DNA of 64,000 nt, taken from positions 248,001 through 312,000 of the forward strand of contig JAPTHN010000044.1 of the NCBI GenBank assembly GCA_026936325.1, read 5' to 3'. A program made the position numbers and the translations under genes. Under the pieces are notes generated by a model that had not been told where the DNA came from, ran no database searches, and saw only the letters and a list, made by a program, of their open reading frames with translations. This document shows, in pieces, positions 11,521 to 20,305 of the stretch (the first letter of the stretch is position 1; each line of letters opens with the position of its first letter). This stretch comes from Platynereis dumerilii. Lineage: Eukaryota; Annelida; Polychaeta; Phyllodocida; Nereididae.

Positions 11521-12399
11521 AGTTCCAAGGTTTCTCCAACGTGTTTTTGAGATGTATGGACAACGTTTGAAAGTAATGTTCAGGTCAAACGTCTGATCAT
11601 ACGTATCTGCCAAAGGTTTGTTGAAGGTTTGCACAAAGTTGCAGAACCTAGGATCCTGATTCTCAGAGAGCTTGTAGCGCCATCTATTCCATACCTATTC
11701 CAATCTATCTGGTAACTTTGTAATATATAAAAACTCCAACAGGATGGTTACTGTTGTCGATAAGATGAAGCCATGAAGAAAAAGTTGACAAACCAGTAAA
11801 AATTAAATCCACATATGTACTTTTAAAAATAAGAAAGCTTATCCTGGTTTAAAAATAATTTAATTTTTTTCCACACCCACAAAGATGCATATGAAAATTT
11901 AATGAGACCCAAGTTTAATGGTGCCTCAATGCAACTGTCCTAGATGCCGAGAATGTTCCAATTTTATCAAGGTAAAATTGCAGTAACATTTTCAATTTCA
12001 CCATGCAAGGTAAGTGTTTTTTATATAATTTTATCTTATAGTCCCTAAGTGGACTTGTAGACTGCTCAGTAAAATGAGGAAGAAAAGTCTATTAATTTTG
12101 GGAGCCATCCTTTTTGGATAGCTCTGTTTGTACTGCTTTAATTTTTTGTTTTATATTTGCAGATCTCAATCAAAATAATTAAATCCTCCGAACCAGTCGC
12201 TGGGATGCTCTCCCCCCCCCCCGACCCCACCCTACCTGGACAATGATCCCGAACACGCTATATATATAAATCAACCTGAAAACATGATGAACTGAACCAA
12301 AAGACCTTAATAGCTAATAAACAGAATTAAACTGAACAGAATTGAAACCCCCCCCTCCCATCAGACGATCCGCCCCTGAAAAAATAATCGACATCTTGA

Positions 12400-12900
12400 A
12401 GAGACTTACTTGTGAGTCCAGCGCTGGTGTCCAACGACGAATTCCGGCCGTATCCACGTCCATGAGTCCTCCCCGGTTTGGTAACGGGGTATATCCATCC
12501 AGAACGGGGTATATATGTCCATGTTCAGTCCATAATTGAATCACAAATACTGAAACAGCTGATCCTGGGCCGGGGCGCTTGGACCATGCTGTTCGATCTG
12601 GCACATTGCCGCGGGCCTAAACTTTCACAGTATTGAGTTCCGAGCGTCCAAAACCGGCTCATTGAATAGCCAAGCAGCTATTCTATGTAGCTCCAATGCT
12701 ATACGGCTTGTCAATGTTTTTAAATCCTTCGTTATTGGCAAAATCGCCATCCGAAATTGCACAGATTCGAGTCAGCCCGCCATTTTGCCTTCTCGTACGC
12801 AAGTGCGCATGCGCAAGAGGGGGCCGCTCGTCTGAAACGCTGGATCCCAGAAGGCGGGAAGACGGTCAGGGACCGTCAGACCAACGTTAAAATCCTTCGT
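12400..12900 (-). promoter_or_regulatory. CpG-rich promoter-like core in element A
   Basis: On the minus strand it has an NRF1-type palindrome (TGCGCATGCGCA, plus about 12,806-12,817), a YY1-like AAAATGGCGGG (plus about 12,778-12,788) and abundant CpG, unlike the surrounding AT-rich DNA. Downstream on that strand lies an ATG near 12,604 and a splice-donor-like CACAAGTAAGT near 12,410. This looks like a TATA-less promoter with a first exon, but I recognise no protein. Element B has the equivalent NRF1-like site at 43,280-43,295. Confidence 0.5.
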
Positions 12901-13067
12901 AGGGTGAGATACGGCTTGTATCACTCGTATCAACGTCTAAAATTACGTATTAACGTCTGAAAAATGTGTCGACAAATTACGTAGTTTCGTAACGTTGGGT
13001 CCGATGTGGATTGGAGGTTTAATGCTTCGTTAGACCAACATTAGATCTACCTCAATGTCCGAGAGGG

Positions 13068-15830
13068 AAGGTGTCAGGGGTGGTTTGATCTTTGTTTGCT
13101 GTGCTGAAAGCCAATATTTGCAAATCAGGCACAGATGAGTCTCAATGGAAAAGACTTGAAAATGATGGGAATCCTTTTCCAAATGAAATATTGCTGAATG
13201 GTAGGCCTATAGTACGGGGGGCGTTCTTATTTTCAATCTAGAACTATGAATTTTTCACAGGACAAGATTTGAGGTATTTGGAATAGATTTCAAAATGTTT
13301 GACAATTTAGCTTTTATCATACAAAGGAAGGACCTCTCAGAAATAATTACTTCAGGGGGTGCATGGTTTGTCAGAAGTTTGCATCCAAGATTGATTAATG
13401 GATTGGGTTTCATGCAGATTTTTATTTTGCCTCCTTAGTTTCCATGCAGATTTTAGGTTCCCAGGTTCCCACCGGCATACAGAGCAATGAACAACTTTTT
13501 TCTTTGGTTAAAGATGTATACAATATACCTCTCTTAAAATCTGTATCCCCTCAGGCAAAACTCTTGTCATAAATTCTGAATTGTCCTCTAGAGGATTGTC
13601 AGGCAGTTCAGTACAATGAGGTGATCAATTCAACATAATGATATTTCACCTTTGTGCAATTGTATATATTGGCAAAAAACACGTGTTTTATAATGGACAT
13701 TCTCGAGTTTTTATTGCACATTCCTAACTCTAGGTGTGGCAGCTAACAAACAACATCTTAATTTCCCATATGCACGATGTTGAACTGTTCACTTGAACAA
13801 ATAGAATTGGAGAACTTGCGTGAGGTTATCAGTGGAGACACAACACCAGCTTGCTTCTAGAGCATTCAAACAGTATAGGTCATTCACCACAGGAGTGGGA
13901 ATATGTGATTTATCACCATCCTGCCTTTGCAGAGTTTGTTAACACTTACCCTGCCAACAAGCACTATAAAATGACAGAGTATTATGAATATGCTAATCCT
14001 TTTTCAGCTTTTTTCCGGTGTTTAAAAGCTGTAATTTAAATATCTGTTAGTGGTTTTCTACAAAGAAAATACTTAAAACAACAAACAAGACACCAATGAA
14101 ACATTCAAATATACATGCAGTTGTTTTTAAAAATCTATAACTGTGAGTTATGTGTTTCACACCGGAGACTGGTTAATCTTTTAATGATTACTTCATTGAA
14201 ACACAACCCATGTGGTCAGGGTAGGTTCACAAGCCTTACACTGAGAGGTGAGGATGTTTATCACCCTGGGGCTTTAGCCTGAGGTGTGATACACACATAT
14301 TTCTGATCCCACAGCGAATACCAGCTTATGCCATGAGACAAACTCAATTTGCATGAGACGATCTGTGGACAACAACGAATATGGGATTTATTGAAGTGAA
14401 ATACAGGCTGTAATTTGCTGACAGCGGTGTCGAATGGTTTAAATAATCTAATTAACTAATACAAGGCATGCACCTAATAAGAAGACTAGAAAACAAAACA
14501 CGTACATGTAACTGTCAAGAACATGACTAGGTCAGTTTGCAAAAGAAGAAACTTTTTTATACTTGACCGCGTGTCTGCGAAGAGCTATAAGGAAAGACCC
14601 ACGTGGTAATATCCCTATTCTTTATGATCCTTTTGTTGTTCAGGAGAGGTCTTTGACCTTTGTTTTGTTGTCCTGGCACCCCAATATTTGCAAATCAGGC
14701 ACAGATGAGTCTCAAAGGGATTGCTGATTGTCTGGAAGATGATACGATTCCCAGAGGAGTGGTCCCTTTCCAAATGAAGTAGTGCTGAATGGTGTACAGT
14801 GCAACACCAAAAAGTATTCCTTATTCTACAACTCCAGGAAGATGCAAATTTTTCACTGTTCACCCTTACCTGTCAATTGCTAAAATCAATCTGAATGTAA
14901 CTCACTTTTAAGTAGCTTTCGAGCTTGATTTTGCAGATCAGTGGTCCTAACAGCTTCAATATGAACTTCTTACTTGGTCTTGTGATGTCACTGCCTCAAA
15001 ACTAGTTTATTATTTCGTTTGCGTCAATATGCGTTTTCAGTATACATGTTTATCATATCTGTCATAAACAAACTAATTGAGTGATTTAAATCAAGCACCT
15101 GATATGAAAATTAGGAAACCTACAGGTAACTGTTAATGATGTGCAAAGCCTTCTTGCAAATTACAAGAAGAAAGTATTTTTTTCCAATGGCCAGTCAATC
15201 TGCAACGAGGTCTGGTATCCAAATCGAATGCAAAATATTTCTTTGTTACATAAAAGGCATTGCTTAGTCAAATTAATAGCAATTTTAAGCTATATAAATT
15301 ATTTTATTTTTACTACAGAAATTAAATATTACCATTTTACTGCTTTGTTATTGGACTGGAAGATTGAGCAATGCAAAGATGTGGTTGTATACAAAAAGTT
15401 TGAGAAAAAATTAATAAGAAAACATAATTGGTGACATCACTTTTACGTAATTTACAATTAAATTGCCATCAAAGGGGACAAAGAAATTACACTATTTAGA
15501 TTCCAAGTGAGATCCAACAGTTGTAACCCAAAATAGTATATATTGGCAGTAAAGTGCAGGTAGGAATTCAGAAGTTTTGTACAATTCAGTTGGAATATAC
15601 AGCTTTAATATTCACAACTAGGGAATCGTATCATTTGCCTGAATGATGAACTTACCCTCCGGGACTCATCCTACCTCATTTGCATATATTTGGTGTACAG
15701 GGCACAAAGAACAAAACTGCTGACACTAAAGGGTCATGAAGAAAAATGTTATTGGCCCCAAGGGTAACCCCCCTGCAAACTTATACACTGCACCGTGCAT
15801 GCTGAATGTAGAACCCTTTGTAATCTCATA
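13068..15830. repeat. Dispersed repeat family R, several joined fragments
   Basis: GCCAATATTTGCAAATCAGG recurs near 13,110 and 14,680 in forward orientation, and its reverse complement lies near 15,660-15,690. The block around 13,690-13,830 matches 34,610-34,810. Open frames of 60-97 codons within it, such as 15,141-15,434 and 14,615-14,863, are repeat sequence without protein-like conservation. No gene called. Confidence 0.6.
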
Positions 15831-15905
15831 TCAGTTCAGCTGAGTCAACATTGTAGTTCCAAATCATTTACTGGCAGTAAATTTCAAAATATTGTGTACT
15901 ATCAG

Positions 15906-16042
15906 TTACACCCTGTTCGTTTCGAGGGTACGGGAATATACACCACGAAGGACTCCATACACCACGAAGCCGAAGGCTGAGTGGTGTATGGAGGCCTGAG
16001 TGGTGTATATTCCCGTACCCTCGAAAAACTAGCAGGGTGTGA
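15906..16042. repeat. Palindrome with inverted arms
   Basis: Arms containing TACACCCTG, TTCGAGGGTACGGGAATATA and CACCAC pair with their complements, ending in CAGGGTGTGA at 16,042. The intervening part holds another inverted motif (CTCCATACACCACGAAG against GTGGTGTATGGAG). Similar modules lie at 26,535, 35,701 and 55,492. It could fold as a cruciform or be a short MITE. Confidence 0.75.
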
Positions 16043-16137
16043 CGGTTTTGTCCTCAGACTTCTTGTTTTATTGATGCCCATAGATTTTCTTGCAAGCTGA
16101 GTCTGAAATGTCTTTCAGTAACAGAGCAAAGGCATTG

Positions 16138-16345
16138 TGACGTCATCACCAGTGCTGTCAGCAGGATGATGTCACAATGGCTCAAACAATGGCATTGTGA
16201 CATCATGACTATTATTGCTACAAGGATGACGTCATAACAATCCTATGGTTGCAATTGTGACATCATTGTTTATCTCATACACCCTGTCTGGTGACGACAG
16301 ACAGGGTGTACGGTGTCATACACCGTGGCTCTCAGCCAATCAGAA
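16138..16345. promoter_or_regulatory. CRE-like motif cluster with second palindrome and CCAAT box
   Basis: Perfect TGACGTCA sites at 16,138-16,145 and 16,227-16,234 are interspersed with TGACATCA variants. A second inverted repeat (ACACCCTGTCTGGTGACGAC and partner, 16,282-16,315) and an AGCCAATCAGAA CCAAT box near 16,335 follow. CREB/ATF and NF-Y sites of this type are promoter features. Here they recur in repeat-like surroundings, so they may belong to a mobile element. Confidence 0.45.
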
Positions 16346-16721
16346 TCTAGGATTCACACTGGTCTGAGGATAATTGAGTATACTTTCCAAGTACTTGTAT
16401 GTTCTCAGTACTCATGCTAAATCATGAGTGCAGTACTCATACTCACACTCATGTACAATTGTACATTGCTGAAGTACTCGTACTCGTGGCGAGTGCATCA
16501 TTGGTAAAGTCGAAGTTTCAACAGAGCAAACTTGAACACAACATCAAATAAATGATAAAAACTGAAGCCCTTATTTGAATAAGATATGAAAAATGAAATA
16601 GTCTAGATCTTACCAAATTGTACACCATTTCCAATAAGCGTTCTTAATGTTCTGTGGCAACATTAATATATCATGAACAAAGTTAAGTTCATTTGGACCG
16701 TAGATTTAACTTATAGAGACC

Positions 16722-16766
16722 GCAGGTCTCTCGGGGCGAAGCCCCGAGAGACTGAAGGTCTTCAAA
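16722..16766. repeat. Short perfect hairpin
   Basis: AGGTCTCTCGGGGC and GCCCCGAGAGACTGAAGGTC flank a few loop bases, forming a GC-rich hairpin in AT-rich surroundings. It is not followed by a T run and has no adjacent gene, so its role is unknown. Confidence 0.6.
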
Positions 16767-16885
16767 TGGTAGAAGACAGAGCTACTCACACAGGGATATG
16801 CTAGGCAAATCTTTAGGATGCGGCAGAGCTGTCAGAAAGTGGCACCGTGATTGTGATGTCATTACTGAATGACACACAATGGTGA

Positions 16886-16980
16886 TGACGTCACAACAGA
16901 TTGCTAGAGGTGACGTCACTTTTTTATCAAGTGTCAAAGTCTATAAATAGATTGTGACACTATATATCTTGTGGAGTGTA
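16886..16980 (+). promoter_or_regulatory. Candidate CRE plus TATA core promoter
   Basis: Perfect CREs at 16,886-16,893 and 16,911-16,918 precede a TATA box, TATAAATA, at 16,942-16,949. Spacing CRE to TATA is about 25 nt, the arrangement of CREB-driven promoters, giving an expected start near 16,970-16,980. No coding exon is recognised downstream before the MITE/LINE insertions at 17,574, so the target gene, if any, is unknown. Confidence 0.4.
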
Positions 16981-17102
16981 GTTCTTCTGAAAACATCGAT
17001 GTTTGGATTCTAGTTGTGAATGATCTGAACAGAATTCAAGTGTCTTGTTGTGATGTACTAGTTGATTATCTGTTAGATTTTGCTTGCCCAGAGATGAAAC
17101 TT

Positions 17103-17263
17103 ACAGGGGCAGATCCAGAAAATGCAGGATGATGGGGTTCACAAATGGAAATTTACTAAAAATATTTGGTAAATTTTTTTTTTCTCATTAAAACCTACAG
17201 GCCAAGGGGGGGGGGGTTGGAGTTTGAACCCCCAAACCCTCCCCCTCTGGATCTGCTATTGAT
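17103..17263. mobile_element. Small MITE with GGGGCAGATCCAG ends
   Basis: Left end CAGGGGCAGATCCAGA and right end TCTGGATCTGCTATTG are imperfect inverted repeats around a G/C-run-rich centre. This terminal style is common in hAT-type MITEs of invertebrates, but no 8-bp duplication is visible. A further partial match (GGGGCGGATTCAGG) lies at about 26,263. Confidence 0.55.
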
Positions 17264-17792
17264 TCAGGTCCACTCTCATTAGATCAGTGCAACTGCCTGA
17301 TTTTATGGATTTATCTTAATCAGCATTTACTGATTGTGAAATCAGTGTCTTTATGCATATCAATAATATTATTGCGTATAGCGTGTACATTTTCCATGAA
17401 AAAAAAAATTTCCTGTTCAGAATACCTGTGGTCTCTATGCTTTGGCATCATCATATTATTTACACTGATTATATGTGAAACCAAAATGTCAAAGACAAGT
17501 CTCCCAGCCAATTAAATTAACAGAAGGAATCCTAGCGGTACCTATGACTTTTGGGAGTAAAAAACAATGGTTAGGGACCGTTCAGAATTTATGACTGGGG
17601 GGGGTGGGAGTTTTGCAGGAACTTCCCGTCAAAAATTGATACCCCCCCCTTGAGTTTCATGCAGATTTTTAGTACCCCACCCCTAGTGTTCCAATATGGC
17701 TGCCTGGAGGTAAGCAGTGAAACCTGAGCTCCTGCTAATTTTGAGTTTTCACAAGTTTGAGGACCAATGCCCAGCTATATTTTTGTCTGATT

Positions 17793-19184
17793 ATGGGAGG
17801 AAAAGGAAGGAGACATTATACACGGAAAACTGACTCAGCAAAACAAAATGTGGACTTAAAAAACAATGGATTTAATCACCTGGAATTAAACAATCCTGAG
17901 ACTGTGGATAAAGACATGGCTGACTCTATGGATAATACCCAAGGAAAAGCACCTCCAGCTGAACAGCCTGAATGGTTTAAACAGGTGGGAGAAAGACTTT
18001 CTAAACTTGACCTAATTGATGGAAGATTTAATGATTTAGAGAAAAAGATAGACGATATTAAGGCATCTGTTAACTTTGCATGTGACACTGCTAAAGATGC
18101 TGTCCAAAGAGCTACAAATGCTGAGAAAACTGCAAATGATTTGCTGGGTGAGAATCTTAATTTAAAGAAAGAAGTAAGCAGTTTGAAAGAGAGACTTTTA
18201 AAATTTGAAAGTCAGAGCAGGAGAGTCAATTTGCTTTTCAATGGTGTACAAGAAAAGACTGTGAAAGAAACATGGGAAGATTGTGAGAATGCTGTTAAAG
18301 CCATAATTTCTGGAACAATGCGACTGAATGGCCATTCAATTAAATTTGAATTGGTCAAGAGACTTGGTCAGAAAAAAGCTGGCAAAATAAGGCCCATTCT
18401 CATGGAATTTTCCAGCTTCAAAGACCGTGACACTGTATGGGCAAACAGAAACAAACTGTCAGGTTCCTGTTACAGCTTACTGGAGGACTACCCCATTGAA
18501 ATTCAGAATGATAGGAAGCTGTTATTCCCTATTCTAAAGGTGGCAAAAACAGTTGACTTTGTGAAAGAAGCTTCCTTGAAATTGAATAGACTCTTCATAA
18601 ATGGAAAGAGCTACTCAGTAGCAACACTTCATGAGCTGCCAAAAGAGCTGCAACTTAAAAATCTCTTCACCAAAAGCGAAAATGGAGTGACCTTATTTTC
18701 CTCCAAATACTCCCCTCTCAGCAATCTCTACTCAGAGACAAGTTTCTTAATTGACAACCAAGAGTATTGTTCCTCAGAACAATACATTCAATATAGAAAA
18801 GCCCTGCTATTTGAGGATGATGAATCGGCTGTGAAAATTATGGCTGAGAGAAACCCTTACACCATCATGGGTATTGGAAAACATATTAAAGGCCAACAGA
18901 ATGATGTTTGGATGAAGGAAGTTAAAAATATCTTGCGAAAGGCAAACATAGCAAAATTCAAGCAGGTCAAAGTTGCAAGGGAGACACTTCTAGACACGGG
19001 AAACAACCTGCTTGGGGAAGCTACAAAAGACAAGACTTTTGGGATTGGACTACATCTCACTGATGAAAATGCGAAGGATCCTGAAAAATGGGCAGAGAAT
19101 ATTTTTGGAAACATCTTACTTGAAGTGCGCAATGAATTGAAAAAAGATGCTGCAGATCCAAATTTATATCCACCAAAGAAATAA
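17793..19184 (+). CDS. LINE ORF1 protein with coiled coil, RNA-binding region and C-terminal NADAR domain
   Basis: 463 aa from the first ATG; the open frame extends 12 codons upstream without an ATG. Residues 1-60 are basic then acidic and low in order. Residues 61-145 form heptad-rich coiled coil, the trimerisation region of L1-type ORF1 proteins. Residues 143-275 look like the RRM-like plus C-terminal nucleic-acid chaperone region (SRRVNLLFNGVQE, KRLGQ, RPILMEF, LLEDYP). Residues 298-450 match the NADAR/YbiA family along its length: SPLSNLY, the SSEQYIQY motif with Glu329, VWMKEV with Trp373, AKFKQ, LLDTG, and KDKTFGIGL with Asp413, ending NIFGNILLEVRNEL. The usual Trp of the last motif is Phe416. 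Known NADAR proteins cleave N-glycosidic bonds in riboflavin intermediates or remove ADP-ribose from guanine. Activity here is inferred. No stop or frameshift. Confidence 0.9.
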   Translation: MGGKGRRHYTRKTDSAKQNVDLKNNGFNHLELNNPETVDKDMADSMDNTQGKAPPAEQPEWFKQVGERLSKLDLIDGRFNDLEKKIDDIKASVNFACDTAKDAVQRATNAEKTANDLLGENLNLKKEVSSLKERLLKFESQSRRVNLLFNGVQEKTVKETWEDCENAVKAIISGTMRLNGHSIKFELVKRLGQKKAGKIRPILMEFSSFKDRDTVWANRNKLSGSCYSLLEDYPIEIQNDRKLLFPILKVAKTVDFVKEASLKLNRLFINGKSYSVATLHELPKELQLKNLFTKSENGVTLFSSKYSPLSNLYSETSFLIDNQEYCSSEQYIQYRKALLFEDDESAVKIMAERNPYTIMGIGKHIKGQQNDVWMKEVKNILRKANIAKFKQVKVARETLLDTGNNLLGEATKDKTFGIGLHLTDENAKDPEKWAENIFGNILLEVRNELKKDAADPNLYPPKK

Positions 19185-20305
19185 TATCCCACCCCCTCCT
19201 CATATTACCTGAGATTTGACCCCCCCCCCCAAGTGACAATCATGACACAGTGATATTAAACATGACAGAAATGACTGTATTTGTTGGATATACTCTCACA
19301 GTTTGACACTGTTTTTCTTTCTTCTATGGTTATATCAATGTTAACAGTTGTTCTCTTCAATAATCCACTGACAATTTATCGTGAAAAACATGACCTGTAT
19401 TTCTGTAGTGAATGTGATAGAGGTCTATTTTGAGTATCAAAATGTTTTGCTCTCTTTGTAATTTTGCCTTGAAACACTTTAGAAGTACATGTATAATTGT
19501 TTTCCCCTGGATATTTTATGCACATCTTTAGGAATACAGTAACACAGTTATGATACGTTTATTGACATTCTTATGGACTATGGCAATATTTCAGTGGACT
19601 TTAAATATATTTCAGTGGACTACTAAAACACTCACGGACTATTGTCATAAAGAATTTTGCCCAATTGATGAAACTTGGGTGCAATTGACCTTGTAATGAC
19701 ATTGTCATTTCAACTTTTCTACAATGGACTCTGTGATGACACAATCATTTCAACTATATATATATATCAATGACAATGAATGACATTGATATAACCAACA
19801 TTTCAACTCTTGAATTTTTGGGATGAATGCACTTGGGAATTATCTGGTAGGTCTTTTGTTATTTTTCCCCTACTCTTTCACCCTACTCTTGATTGAAATT
19901 GTCACAATTTTCTTGTATATATAATGTCACTGTAAAGTTGTATCAATTAATTTTCTTTGGATTTTCCTTATTGCTAGTGCTGTGCTGTTTTCATCCCGAA
20001 AATTTCCATAATCATTCCTTTGTTAGTGAAAGCTCAAAGTTGCAGAGTGGCTTTCTCTGCATCTGGCGAGCCTATGAAATGAACATTAAGCAGTCATCTC
20101 AACATTGCCCTTGGCTAATGTCTGAAAAAATTAATGCCACCTGCTTTGGAGTGGTTTCAGTTACTTTTTTTCTCAAGACTCCTGTTTCTACACTTCATTT
20201 AATTTGGGCCATGATATGTTCAGGGATGACATGCTTGTGTAATATTGAAATATCTCACTGCTGTTTGAGAGAGCCATGCATATACATGAATAAGCTACAA
20301 ATATT
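19185..20305 (+). other. Spacer between LINE ORF1 and ORF2
   Basis: Unusually long (1.1 kb) for a two-ORF LINE. A frame open for about 138 codons (19,893-20,309, no ATG at its left edge) ends with a stop that overlaps the ORF2 start as ATGA at 20,306-20,309. Its predicted product is Cys- and hydrophobic-rich with no known domain. Short repeats of ATTTCAGTGGACT (about 19,588-19,622) and GACATTG-type motifs occur. The spacer may hold an internal promoter or a translation-reinitiation signal. Confidence 0.5.

Larger units (their letters stand above)
10934..13067 (+). mobile_element. Element A, ACGT-rich non-autonomous transposon
   Basis: Both ends and many internal blocks match element B (43,029-46,874) in inverted orientation. 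Ends read CCCTCCTGAGCACCAACGTA on the left and, inverted on the right, CCCTCTCGGACATTGAGGTA, so the termini are imperfect inverted repeats. The outer parts are dense in ACGT palindromes, and the core is CpG-rich. Without its LINE insert, B has about the same length (roughly 2.0 versus 2.1 kb). A interrupts a family R copy, so it is younger than R. Class unassigned. Confidence 0.7.

Noticed and set aside
14615-14863. 82-codon minus-strand frame similar to frames at 37,545-37,742 and 49,153-49,347
   Set aside because: The similarity is explained by DNA-level family R repeats; the frames are interrupted differently in each copy and show no protein-like constraint.
17757-17792. Upstream extension of LINE ORF1
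   Set aside because: The frame is open here but begins without an ATG; the first ATG is at 17,793, so the start was placed there.
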